NCBI RefSeq assembly: GCF_014077095.1
Contig: NZ_JACGVG010000038.1
Coordinates: 372,001 to 436,000, forward strand
Origin: Colwellia sp. MB02u-6
GTDB lineage: Bacteria; Pseudomonadota; Gammaproteobacteria; Enterobacterales; Alteromonadaceae
Direction: 5' to 3'
Length of the DNA: 64,000 bases
Shown here: piece after piece, positions 36,467-45,787 of the stretch
Position numbering within the stretch: the stretch's first letter is position 1
Layout of the letters: every line of letters starts with the position of its first letter
Made by a program: the position numbers and the translations under genes
Notes under the pieces: generated by a model
Seen by the model: only the letters and a program-made list of their open reading frames with translations
Databases searched by the model: none
What the model was told of the DNA's origin: nothing

Positions 36467-37438
36467 ATGATAAAATGTATGTTGATATCAGCAACTAAAA
36501 AAACTGTCTTTGGTAGCAGTGAATTAATCAACCAATGGCAAGAAAATGACGATACTACACTGTGGATTGATCTTGATAACGTTGAATTAGAAGAAGAGAA
36601 ACGGATATTAACGCAGTTTAATTGCCATCCTTTAGCGATAAATGATGTGCTTCGTGAGCGCCATCCACCTAAAATTGAGTTGTTTAACGATTATATTTTT
36701 ATGCTGTACCGCGGCATTATTGCCAATGACGATAGCCTAAGGTTTGGTCATTTGCAAATTAGTATGTTTATTGGCAAACGTGTACTCATTACCCGTCACC
36801 CGCAAAGCTCATTAGCGATTAACGAGTTATTTTCCGAAAACAGTGAAAAATACCTCAAGCGCAGTCCTGTGCATTTGGCACTGAGGCTTTTCCACAGCAG
36901 TTGTGGTTATTATCTAAAGGAAATGTTTAGTTTTGAAGCTGAGCTAGAAAAAATTGAAGATGACTTTCAATCAAGTGGTAATGACAAGATGATGAAACAA
37001 ATCACCTCATACCGCTCACAACTGGTGAAAATAAGGCGTACTTTTAATTACCATGTCACTATGGGAGAAAGGCTAAAAGCTTATGTAGATGATGAAGATA
37101 CTGATCTCATCACCGATAAAGAAACCCATACGGTTAATGATTTACGCGAGCGTTTAGATCGTTTGCTGAGCCTTTCGCAAATGTATTACGATATTTGTGG
37201 TGATTTAATCAATGGCTATATGTCTGTAACATCGCATCAACTTAACGCCACTATGCGGGTATTAACCGTAATCACGGCATTATTTGTGCCTTTAACCTTT
37301 CTTGCCGGTATCTACGGGATGAACTTTGAGTATATACCTGAACTAAAAGCAGCTAATGGTTACTTTATTTTATTAGGGGTAATGGCGGTGATTTCAGTGG
37401 CATTGCTGATGGTATTTAAGAAAAAACGTTGGTTGTAG
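36467..37438 (+). CDS. corA: CorA-like divalent cation transporter
   Basis: The 323-residue protein has a large cytosolic alpha/beta and coiled-coil domain and two C-terminal helices. The first ends in the selectivity motif YGMNFEYIPEL (GMN about residues 284-286). CorA family proteins carry magnesium, cobalt or (ZntB) zinc. It diverges from mgtE. A basic ending (KKKRW) is typical of the family. Confidence 0.88.
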   Translation: MIKCMLISATKKTVFGSSELINQWQENDDTTLWIDLDNVELEEEKRILTQFNCHPLAINDVLRERHPPKIELFNDYIFMLYRGIIANDDSLRFGHLQISMFIGKRVLITRHPQSSLAINELFSENSEKYLKRSPVHLALRLFHSSCGYYLKEMFSFEAELEKIEDDFQSSGNDKMMKQITSYRSQLVKIRRTFNYHVTMGERLKAYVDDEDTDLITDKETHTVNDLRERLDRLLSLSQMYYDICGDLINGYMSVTSHQLNATMRVLTVITALFVPLTFLAGIYGMNFEYIPELKAANGYFILLGVMAVISVALLMVFKKKRWL

Positions 37439-37463
37439 ATAATTATCTAAATGCTAACTTATA

Positions 37464-37498
37464 GGAAACTATACCCAGCTAAACCGCTATAGTTTCTT
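37464..37498. terminator. Weak bidirectional terminator, corA/dinG
   Basis: A 9-bp stem (gaaactata/tatagtttc) with a 14-nt loop lies between convergent corA and dinG. The T-tract is short, so efficiency is uncertain. Confidence 0.5.
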
Positions 37499-37533
37499 AA
37501 CTAGGTCTCGTTTTACTCGATAATAATAAAAAA

Positions 37534-39642
37534 CTATTCAATAATACGTTTAAATGGCGGTAAAGAGTTTAATAAGTCTTTACCGTAACGTTTATTCACC
37601 ACACGCCGGTCCATTAGTGTAATAAAACCATAATCTTTTTCGTTTCTCAGTAGTCGTCCAGTCGCTTGAATAAGCTTCTTTGAGGTTTCAGGTACTGAGA
37701 TAGACATAAACGGATTGCCGCCTTTAGCCGTGATATATTCTGCTTGTGCTTCCTCTACTGGCGATGATGGCACCGAAAACGGCAACTTGGTAATAATCAC
37801 ATTAGTGAGATAGTCGCCGGGTAAATCCAAGCCTTCAGAAAAACTTTGCGTACCAAAAATAATACTGTCTTCTTTTTTGTCACAAAGGGCTTTATGAGTT
37901 TCAATGATTTTTTGTCGAGACTGTTCGCCTTGCACCAAAATACTGAGTTTGGTTTTTTCTCGCAGGGCGGTAACCACTTTGTCCATTTGCCAATACGAGG
38001 AAAACAGCACTAGCGTCGCTTTACCGCGTTTAATTTGTTCAGGCAACTTGGCAATTAATTCGTCAGTAAACTGATCAGCACTCGGCTCATATTGCATTTT
38101 AGGCACGATTAGCTGCGCATTTTTTTGATAATCAAAGGGCGAATCAACTTTTTGGTATTGGCTGCCATCATCGGTTCTTAAACCCGCTTGTCGGCGAAAA
38201 TGATCGAACGAGTTTAAAGCGAGAATAGTGGCAGAGCACAACACTGCGCCTTCACATTTAGACCACAGCATATTTTCTAAGGTGAAACCCACTTCGATAG
38301 GCGAACCGCTCATTAAATAGTCACTACGTTTGCCTTCAATTTGCTCCAACCAACGCGCCATAGGGGCACCTTTGTCGCTATCCGTTTTGGCATACATTTG
38401 CCATAAGGCATTAAAATTTTCCAAGCGCTGGATCATAAAGCCAGATTCGGCCAACAAGGGTTCGGCTAAATACATTTGCGTATCACCGTCTTTGACCGAT
38501 TCCATCAGTAGGTTATAAAGCTTGTTTAAATGCGTTAAACATTTTTTAGAGCTCTGGGTTAGATCTTCCGCCCAATGCTTTAATGATTGCGGAATAATGC
38601 CGTTTTCAAAACGAAATTGTAGTGGTTGGTTTTGCATCTGCTTGCTATTTTTCACTGCTTGGTGAAAATAAAGGCTGCGATTATTATCAATAAAACTCAA
38701 CACTTTTTGCATGTCAGCTAATATATCTTGGCTATCGTCAGCCATTTTTATTGAGGGAGAAATTACGCTATTTGATTTAACCAGTTTTGCGATTTTATCA
38801 CCGGTTTCTGGCAATTTATTAAGCCAGTCAATCGCGCCCTTGAGCGTCAGGTTTGCACTGGAGTGATCGCGTGTTACTTTTGGCAAGTGATGCGCTTCAT
38901 CAATAATGTAGAAAGTGTCTTCAGGAGCTGGTAATATTTTACCGCCACCCAGTTCTAAATCAGCCAAGAGTAAACTATGATTAACCACTAACACATCAGC
39001 AGCGTCCATGGACTCTCTAGCCTTATGAAATGGACAATGACTGTGCTCTGAAACATGCTTTAAACAGCTATGTTTATCGGCTTGTATTTGTTGCCAAATA
39101 TGATGGTTAACCGACTCTGGCCAAGCGTCAATATCGCCGGGCCAACTATTATCATTGAGCGCTTGGTGCATCTTATTTAAGGTTCGAATATCACTTGCTT
39201 GAGGTTTTTCTGCAAAGGTAAAACCGGCTTGCGGGCTGTCGTCATTCGCCACTGCTTGCGCGAGTTTTTGCCGACAAACATAACGCTGGCGTCCTTTTGC
39301 TAAGGTAAAGTTAAAGTCTAAACCGCTGTATTTTTTTAGAAAGGGTAGGTCCTTATCAACCAGTTGTTCTTGCAATGCCACGGTTGCGGTCGCTATACAG
39401 ACTTTTTTGTTGCGATTTAACGCTAACGGAATAGCGCCAAGCGCATAAGCTAAAGACTTACCCGTGCCTGTGCCCGCCTCAATAGTAATAATTTTACGTA
39501 CTTTGTCGTAATCACCGGCCAGTGTTTTGGCAATTTCAGCAATTAAAAAGGTTTGCTGTTGGCGCGGGTTAAAGTTGGTGAGGTTTTCACCTATGCTTTT
39601 ATAGGAGGTTCTAATAACTTGTTTAATTTTATCGCTTAACAT
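37534..39642 (-). CDS. dinG: DinG-like ATP-dependent DNA helicase
   Basis: The 702-residue XPD-type superfamily 2 helicase has Walker A (EAGTGTGKS, about 55-63), DEAH (about 248-251) and the C-terminal helicase motifs (FGTQSFSEGLDLPG, QATGRLLRNEKDYG). The iron-sulfur region shows only three of the usual four cysteines: Cys123, Cys193 and Cys203, with no Cys between the last two where E. coli DinG has its third ligand. Its divergent neighbour is polB and both face a LexA box, consistent with SOS induction. Confidence 0.9.
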   Translation of the reverse strand: MLSDKIKQVIRTSYKSIGENLTNFNPRQQQTFLIAEIAKTLAGDYDKVRKIITIEAGTGTGKSLAYALGAIPLALNRNKKVCIATATVALQEQLVDKDLPFLKKYSGLDFNFTLAKGRQRYVCRQKLAQAVANDDSPQAGFTFAEKPQASDIRTLNKMHQALNDNSWPGDIDAWPESVNHHIWQQIQADKHSCLKHVSEHSHCPFHKARESMDAADVLVVNHSLLLADLELGGGKILPAPEDTFYIIDEAHHLPKVTRDHSSANLTLKGAIDWLNKLPETGDKIAKLVKSNSVISPSIKMADDSQDILADMQKVLSFIDNNRSLYFHQAVKNSKQMQNQPLQFRFENGIIPQSLKHWAEDLTQSSKKCLTHLNKLYNLLMESVKDGDTQMYLAEPLLAESGFMIQRLENFNALWQMYAKTDSDKGAPMARWLEQIEGKRSDYLMSGSPIEVGFTLENMLWSKCEGAVLCSATILALNSFDHFRRQAGLRTDDGSQYQKVDSPFDYQKNAQLIVPKMQYEPSADQFTDELIAKLPEQIKRGKATLVLFSSYWQMDKVVTALREKTKLSILVQGEQSRQKIIETHKALCDKKEDSIIFGTQSFSEGLDLPGDYLTNVIITKLPFSVPSSPVEEAQAEYITAKGGNPFMSISVPETSKKLIQATGRLLRNEKDYGFITLMDRRVVNKRYGKDLLNSLPPFKRIIE

Positions 39643-39681
39643 CGCGGCTGTAGTTTCCTATCGACAAAAGATGATTTACAC

Positions 39682-39701
39682 TGCTGTATATATTAACAGT
39701 T
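39682..39701. promoter_or_regulatory. LexA box shared by dinG and polB
   Basis: CTGT-atatatta-ACAG at 39684-39699 fits the CTGT-N8-ACAG consensus. It lies in the 83-bp gap between the divergent dinG start (39642) and polB start (39726), 41 and 26 nt away, so one site can repress both. Confidence 0.88.
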
Positions 39702-39725
39702 TGTCATGAACAATTAGAACCATTA

Positions 39726-42179
39726 ATGCAACTTTCTCCTGAAAATATTCCTGACCTAGTTCAATCATTAGCTAGTACTCGTGGTTTTCTGTTGACCCGA
39801 AATGCGGCAGACAGAAACAACCACCTTGAAATTACCCTGTGGTTGAAAACGCCACAAGGGCCAGTGCAGCTGATTATTGATAACGAGCGTGCGGTTTTTT
39901 TTGTTGAAGTTATTGATGTGACTCATGTTAGGGAAGTATTAGTTAAACAAGGCATTAACTTTGATGAGATAAAATCGCTTGCGCTAAAAGCATTTAATCA
40001 AGCCGCAGTGGCTGCCGTATATTTTTTGACCTTACGTGATTTTTACCAAGCCCGCGCTGTACTAAAGCAAAAAGGTATTAAGTGTTATGAAGACGACATT
40101 CGCCCAGATGATCGTTTTTTAATGGAGCGTTTTATTACTGCCGATCTCACGTTTGCTGGTCAGTCAGTAAATTTGACTTCAGCTGATAATCAAGCCTACC
40201 AGCGCTTTGAACAGGTTAAATGTAAACGTATTGATAAAGCGCAACAAACTGACATTGCACTGTCGAGAGTATCGCTTGATATTGAATGTTCAATGTCGGG
40301 TGAACTCTATTCTATTGGGCTATATGGCGAGCACTGTCAGCAAGTGCTGATGATTGCTAACGCAGAAGAAATAGCCTGCGAGCAACAAACTACCTGTGAC
40401 ATTGATATTGTCTGGCAAGTTAATGAGCAACAATTATTAGTGAGTTTGCTCGCTTGGTTTACCCAACACGACCCTGATATTATTATGGGTTGGAACGTGA
40501 TTAATTTTGATTTTGCATTATTGCAAAAGCGTTATGATTTACATGGCCTTAAATTTACGATTGGTCGAGATAAAAAAGCACCTCATTGGCGTAAAAATCA
40601 AAGTAGTGAACAGCAATTTATTGAAATTAATGGCCGTGTAGTACTCGATGGCATCGACTTACTGAAAAGTGCTACTTATAACTTTCCTAGTTTTTCACTC
40701 GACAATGTCGCGAATAGCTTACTGGGTATGGGTAAAAAAGTTGACGATGTTGATCACCGTATTCAAGAAATAACTGAAAATTTTAATCATGATAAAACAG
40801 CGCTGGCGATTTATAACTTAGAAGACTGTCGCTTAGTGCTGTTAATTTTTCAGCATACGCAGTTATTAGAATTTGCCATGCTCAGGGCGCAGTTAACAGG
40901 TTTAGCTATTGATAGAGTCGGTGGCTCTGTCGCCGCTTTTACCAATTTATATTTGCCTAAATTACATCGTAGTGGCTATATTGCGCCTAATATGGGCGAT
41001 GGCGATCAAGGCTTTGAATCACCGGGCGGCTTTGTGATGGACTCTACCCCTGGGCTTTATCAAAATGTGTTGGTGTTAGATTTTAAAAGCCTGTATCCCA
41101 GTATTATCCGCAGTTTTAATATTGACCCTATGGGCTTGATTGAAGGTTTGAAATCGCCAGAAGCAGCCATAGAGGGCTTTGACGGGGCTTATTTTTCAAG
41201 AGAACAGCACTTTCTACCTGATATCATCACTGAGCTTTGGAAAGAGCGAGATATTGCCAAAAGAGATAAAAATTCTGCGTTGTCACAAGCGATAAAAATT
41301 ATTATGAATTCATTTTATGGTGTTTTGGGCTCAACCGGCTGCCGATTTTTTGATCCCCGGTTATCCGGCTCTATTACGAAACGCAGCCATAGCATACTAA
41401 AAACCACTAAATCATGGATTGAAGCAAAAGGTTATCAAGTTATTTATGGTGACACCGACTCAATATTTGTCCATGTCGGTGACCATCAAAGCGCAGAGCA
41501 CAGTAGAGCGCTTGGTAAAATTTTACAAGATTACATTAACCAAAAGTGGCAAAAATTACTTAAAGAGCAGTTTAATATTGTTAGCGAGCTTGATATTGAA
41601 TTTGAAACCCACTTTAGTCAATTCTTAATGCCAACCATTCGTGGCCAAGACATAGGTACAAAAAAACGCTATGCAGGTTTAGTACAAAAGGGCGAACAAC
41701 AACAACTTGTTTTTAAAGGTTTAGAAAGTGTTCGCACCGATTGGACCGAATTAGCCAAGCAATTTCAACGTACTTTGTATTTGAAAATTTTTAATGACGA
41801 ACCGGTCGCTGATTACATCAAGCAAATGGTTGCCGATACCTTAGCGGGTAAGCATGATGACTTACTTTATTATCGTAAACGTTTGCGCAGAAAGCTTGAA
41901 CTTTACGTTAAAAATGTGCCGCCACATGTGAGAGCAGCAAGGCTAGCCGATGAAATTTATCAGCAACAGGGAAAACCTCTTAAGTATCAAAATAAAGGTT
42001 GGATTGAATATCTAATGACCACCAATGGCCCACAAGCGAAAGGCTGTCAAAGCGCTGCTTTGGATTATCAATTTTATATTGATCGACAATTGCTGGCGGT
42101 GGCAGATGCTATTTTACCTTTTATTAATACCAGTTTTGATGAAATCACCAATAGCCAAATGAATTTGTTTGAGCGTTAA
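39726..42179 (+). CDS. polB: DNA polymerase II
   Basis: The 817-residue family B polymerase has the exonuclease motif SLDIECS (about 183-189), motif A DFKSLYPSII (about 448-457), the motif B region KIIMNSFYGVLGS, and motif C YGDTDSIF (about 578-585). All acidic catalytic residues are visible. E. coli PolB is 783 residues and SOS-induced. It is divergent from dinG, with the LexA box 26 nt upstream. Confidence 0.95.
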   Translation: MQLSPENIPDLVQSLASTRGFLLTRNAADRNNHLEITLWLKTPQGPVQLIIDNERAVFFVEVIDVTHVREVLVKQGINFDEIKSLALKAFNQAAVAAVYFLTLRDFYQARAVLKQKGIKCYEDDIRPDDRFLMERFITADLTFAGQSVNLTSADNQAYQRFEQVKCKRIDKAQQTDIALSRVSLDIECSMSGELYSIGLYGEHCQQVLMIANAEEIACEQQTTCDIDIVWQVNEQQLLVSLLAWFTQHDPDIIMGWNVINFDFALLQKRYDLHGLKFTIGRDKKAPHWRKNQSSEQQFIEINGRVVLDGIDLLKSATYNFPSFSLDNVANSLLGMGKKVDDVDHRIQEITENFNHDKTALAIYNLEDCRLVLLIFQHTQLLEFAMLRAQLTGLAIDRVGGSVAAFTNLYLPKLHRSGYIAPNMGDGDQGFESPGGFVMDSTPGLYQNVLVLDFKSLYPSIIRSFNIDPMGLIEGLKSPEAAIEGFDGAYFSREQHFLPDIITELWKERDIAKRDKNSALSQAIKIIMNSFYGVLGSTGCRFFDPRLSGSITKRSHSILKTTKSWIEAKGYQVIYGDTDSIFVHVGDHQSAEHSRALGKILQDYINQKWQKLLKEQFNIVSELDIEFETHFSQFLMPTIRGQDIGTKKRYAGLVQKGEQQQLVFKGLESVRTDWTELAKQFQRTLYLKIFNDEPVADYIKQMVADTLAGKHDDLLYYRKRLRRKLELYVKNVPPHVRAARLADEIYQQQGKPLKYQNKGWIEYLMTTNGPQAKGCQSAALDYQFYIDRQLLAVADAILPFINTSFDEITNSQMNLFER

Positions 42180-42618
42180 AACTGCCCCTTGAGCCAACTG
42201 ACAGTATTATCCCCCGTTAATGCTTGCTTTGCTCTTAAGGGGTAAAGTTTTTAAGGGGAGGTTTTAGAAGATAAATAAATCATAACTACTTGTTATAGCT
42301 TGTTTTTATTTTAGATTAGACAAGGTGGGTTACTTAATTAATCAGTGCCTACTACTCATATGATACTATTTTATGTGCTTAATACTGTTCAAGACTATGT
42401 TATGACAAAATAAAGCGTGCTTCTTTACTTCATTCGCGATACAAATACCTATAGATGGCTAGATAGCTATAATGACTTTGAAAAGTGTGAACTTTAGAAA
42501 GCTGAAGTTAAAAAATGCGTTAGCCGCTTTTTGAATTGTCAGCACTGCTTGATTTTAAAAGGATAAGTCCCTGATCGAGCGATATCCAAAAAATACAACC
42601 GTGGAATGTAACCTAGAG
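42180..42618. other. Gene-free stretch between polB and metC
   Basis: No gene is visible. An imperfect inverted repeat (ccccttgagc ... gctcttaagggg, about 42183-42243) with a long loop follows polB but lacks a clear U-tract. The metC promoter must lie near the right end. Confidence 0.5.
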
Positions 42619-43806
42619 ATGAAAAAAGAAACAAAACTTATTAATGCCGGCCGTAAAAGCCAATGGACACGCGGTGTCGTTAACCCACCGGTAGAGCGGG
42701 CATCTACCGTAGTATTTAATTCTGTCAAAGAAATGAAGCATGCCACAGCAAATAAAACCAATCAGGTGTTGTTTTATGGCCGTCGTGGTACCTCAACATC
42801 GTTCGCTTTTAGTGATGCCATGACCGAGTTAGAAGGTGGAGCAGGTTGTGCCATATATCCCTCGGGTACTGCGGCAATCACTAATGCCATATTAGCGTTT
42901 GTTAAAACGGGCGATCATATTTTAATGGTTGATAGCACCTATGAACCCACCCGTGATTATTGCGATAAAATATTAGCTAAGTTAGGTGTTGAAACGACTT
43001 ATTATGATCCATTGATTGGTTCAGGTATTGAAGCGTTAATTCAAGCAAATACCCGGGTGGTGTTTCTTGAATCACCGGGCTCAGTTACCATGGAAGTGCA
43101 AGACGTTCCCGCGATAGCTGAAGTAGCTCATAGACACAACTGTATCGTGATGTTAGATAACACTTGGTCCGCAGGGGTGAATTTTCAACCTTTTGATTAT
43201 GGTGTTGATGTTTCAATACAGGCAGCGACAAAATATATTGTTGGCCATTCAGATGTCATGTTAGGTACCGCAACAGCAAACGCTGAGCATTGGCCACAAT
43301 TGCGTGAAAGCAGCTATATTATGGGGCAATGTACTTCTCCTGATGACTTATACTTAGCCATGCGTGGTATTAGAACATTAAGCGTACGCTTACAGCAGCA
43401 CCAGGCCAGTGCACTTAAAATAGCGCAGTGGTTGTCAACGCGCCCAGAGGTTGAAACTATTTTGCATCCAGCACTACCATCTTGCCCAGGTCATGAAGCA
43501 TTCAAGCGTGATTTTACCGGCTCAAATGGTTTGTTTTCGTTTGTACTAAACAAGGGTAATCAAGCAGCACTAACCGCATTTTTAGACAGTATGGAACATT
43601 TTAAAATGGGTTATTCGTGGGGTGGTTTTGAAAGCCTTATTTTAGGTATTTCAAAGGTTAATAATATGCGCACTGTAACCACTTGGCCATATCAATTTCC
43701 CTTGATTCGTTTGCATGTTGGTTTGGAAAATGTTGATGATTTAATTGATGACTTAGCACAAGGCTTTGCGCATTTTAATCAAGTGCTTGAGCAACAAGGT
43801 AGCTAA
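42619..43806 (+). CDS. metC: Cystathionine beta-lyase
   Basis: The 395-residue PLP enzyme has the Cys/Met-metabolism fold with the Schiff-base lysine in QAATKYIVGHSD (about residue 205 region) and the PSGTAAI segment. It matches MetC in length and motifs (E. coli MetC 395). It cleaves cystathionine to homocysteine in methionine synthesis. I prefer ATG 42619 to an in-frame GTG at 42601. Confidence 0.9.
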   Translation: MKKETKLINAGRKSQWTRGVVNPPVERASTVVFNSVKEMKHATANKTNQVLFYGRRGTSTSFAFSDAMTELEGGAGCAIYPSGTAAITNAILAFVKTGDHILMVDSTYEPTRDYCDKILAKLGVETTYYDPLIGSGIEALIQANTRVVFLESPGSVTMEVQDVPAIAEVAHRHNCIVMLDNTWSAGVNFQPFDYGVDVSIQAATKYIVGHSDVMLGTATANAEHWPQLRESSYIMGQCTSPDDLYLAMRGIRTLSVRLQQHQASALKIAQWLSTRPEVETILHPALPSCPGHEAFKRDFTGSNGLFSFVLNKGNQAALTAFLDSMEHFKMGYSWGGFESLILGISKVNNMRTVTTWPYQFPLIRLHVGLENVDDLIDDLAQGFAHFNQVLEQQGS

Positions 43807-43920
43807 GAGCATTTTTATGATTAATCTGTCAGTTTAGTATTGCAGCAGTGAACTTAAAAATAGTAAGTGACTTAACGTAAGAGTCAGTTACACATTTAGT
43901 GTAACGGCTCATGTTAAATA

Positions 43921-43982
43921 AAGCCTTTGAAACGGACTTTGAATTTAATCATAAATCGATTCAAAGCCGTTTTCTAAAGGCT
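43921..43982. repeat. Long imperfect inverted repeat
   Basis: The left arm (43921-43944) and right arm (43959-43982) pair over about 24 nt with a few mismatches and a 14-nt loop. There is no U-tract, so it is not a simple terminator. It could be an RNA structure or a relic of a small mobile element. Confidence 0.65.
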
Positions 43983-44223
43983 ATCAGCATGGTTTATTTT
44001 GCCATGCCACCTCTTATCGCAAGATAAAGCACTTTTCACTGAATTATATTTTTTCTTAATTATTAGGGTAAAACAACACACGTTGGTATATTTTCAGGTG
44101 TGCACTGATAAAGTATAATAAAGTGTTTGTTTGCAAGCATTTTTGAATATTATCGTTTAGCCAGGGTTTAGCCTTACTTTCAATGCGTATTATTGTCTAA
44201 CAGATCCTGATACGGGTTATCAA

Positions 44224-44314
44224 CATCCTCCTCCCTCACCCTTTAGTGCTTTTAAAACACACCCGAGCACAAAGGGTGAGGAAGGATGAAAACAGTTTAC
44301 TTGTTTTCATCCTT
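44224..44314 (+). promoter_or_regulatory. Possible alternative-hairpin leader
   Basis: Hairpin 1 pairs 44235-44250 with 44266-44280 (ctcaccctttagtgct/agcacaaagggtgag). Hairpin 2 pairs 44282-44294 with 44302-44314 (aaggatgaaaaca/tgttttcatcctt, perfect). The aaggatg at 44282-44288 can also extend hairpin 1 by pairing with catcctc at 44224-44230, so the two can compete. It lies about 100 nt upstream of the DamX-like gene. Attenuator-like behaviour is inference. Confidence 0.45.
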
Positions 44315-44416
44315 AGCCTTGTTGTAATATGTGAGAAATCATAATTATAGTCAGCATTATGGTAAAGTCAGTTGTGATCCGTCTTCTATGTATAGTATTT
44401 GATATAAGAGAGTTGA

Positions 44417-45718
44417 ATGAATAGTGATTCGCCCATAAGAAAAGGTTTATTTCAACTTTTATATTCTGTGATAGAAACAGGTGTTTGCCGAGTTATTACC
44501 AGCAAGTCTCCAAAGCTTTTAGCGAGTTTAAAAAAAACCTATATTGAAAATATCCCTGAACATCATCAAGTCGTTTTTTTACCAGGAAAAATCGAGCACC
44601 TCGATGATTTAACGCGTGTCTTAGTAACGGGGGGTATCGATCAGTTTTCCTCAATAGAAAATAACGAACAATTCCTTGAAAATGCCAAGCAATATTTAAT
44701 TGAGAACAAAGACAAAGAAGTTATCACTATTTGGGCATTTGAAAATGCTGATTTGATTGCAAGTGGTATACATGACTTGTTAGGACAACTACTGGCATGG
44801 CAACGCTATGGTAGCTCATTATTGACCATTGAATTATGGGGCCATACCTTATTAGAAAAATCATATAGTTCAGGAGAGATTAGCCAATATTATCACAGTA
44901 AAGTTTATCCTATTAATCTTGATGAAAATCTTCCTCTTAAGTCCAAAATCGCCTTATTTAACTTTAAAGCAATTAACTTTAAACTGTTCATTGCTTTAAT
45001 GGCCGGATTACTTTTAGGCCCACAAGTAACGCCTTTGCTAGAAAAAATGTCAAATATTTATAATAGTTCAACACAGCCAACAAACAATTTAGTCAGTAAT
45101 ATAAACACAGAGAAACTAGCGCCAAAAGAAATATCAGCAAAGCCTGCGTTTGACGACGTGGATGAGAATAATAACCAAGCCGAGGTGACCAGGCCAATAA
45201 ATGTTCTAGCACTTAATGATAGTGCAGAATTTAAAGAGAACAGGGAAAACCTTGCTATAACACTAGCAAGCAATAAAGATGAAACAAACAATATAGAAGC
45301 AACAGATAGCACAGGTGAAAAAAATAATAATATTCACAATCTAACAGTTGTAGAGCATATTTTAGCACCAGAAAAACCACATTGGTACTTTAAGCTTTTA
45401 CCGAACGAGTGGCTAAGTGAATATAATATTAATTTAAATCATCAATTACAGACAGAAAATAACCAAGTCTATATTCAGTATGGCGTATATAAACATAAGC
45501 GTTCTGTTATCAGGTTTGCTACAGAAAACAAGTCATTAAGTGATTATTATCATCTATGTTATTCATCTGACTGGCAAATGGTAGCGTTGATGACAGGTGC
45601 TTATCAAGATTATGATCAAGCCTTCAAAAGCTTGATTAAGATAAAAGAGCAAGGCTTTGATGGTATTATTGTTAACTCATCTTATTTAAATGCATGGCAA
45701 TGTAGTAATCAAAACTAA
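44417..45718 (+). CDS. DamX-like SPOR-domain membrane protein
   Basis: The 433-residue protein has a cytoplasmic N-terminus (1-185), one membrane helix (about 188-206), a low-complexity linker rich in Asn, Glu and Lys (210-330) and a C-terminal SPOR-like domain (about 352-430, with VYIQYGVYKHKRSVIRFA and YQDYDQAFKSLIKI). That is the DamX plan: SPOR binds denuded glycan strands at the septum. The N-terminus lacks a Walker A site. I do not recognise an exact orthologue. Confidence 0.55.
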   Translation: MNSDSPIRKGLFQLLYSVIETGVCRVITSKSPKLLASLKKTYIENIPEHHQVVFLPGKIEHLDDLTRVLVTGGIDQFSSIENNEQFLENAKQYLIENKDKEVITIWAFENADLIASGIHDLLGQLLAWQRYGSSLLTIELWGHTLLEKSYSSGEISQYYHSKVYPINLDENLPLKSKIALFNFKAINFKLFIALMAGLLLGPQVTPLLEKMSNIYNSSTQPTNNLVSNINTEKLAPKEISAKPAFDDVDENNNQAEVTRPINVLALNDSAEFKENRENLAITLASNKDETNNIEATDSTGEKNNNIHNLTVVEHILAPEKPHWYFKLLPNEWLSEYNINLNHQLQTENNQVYIQYGVYKHKRSVIRFATENKSLSDYYHLCYSSDWQMVALMTGAYQDYDQAFKSLIKIKEQGFDGIIVNSSYLNAWQCSNQN

Positions 45719-45787
45719 TGATCATCAGAAGGCATTTTATTGGCCTTAGGTGCAAATACTGATAGGGATTTAATGCGTAAGCGTTTA

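Larger units (their letters stand above)
43807..44416. other. 610-bp noncoding stretch with multiple hairpins
   Basis: No gene is visible. It contains a small hairpin (43887-43905), a long imperfect hairpin (43921-43982) and two mutually overlapping hairpins (44224-44314), annotated separately. Long noncoding runs with this much structure are uncommon in the rest of the window. Confidence 0.6.
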
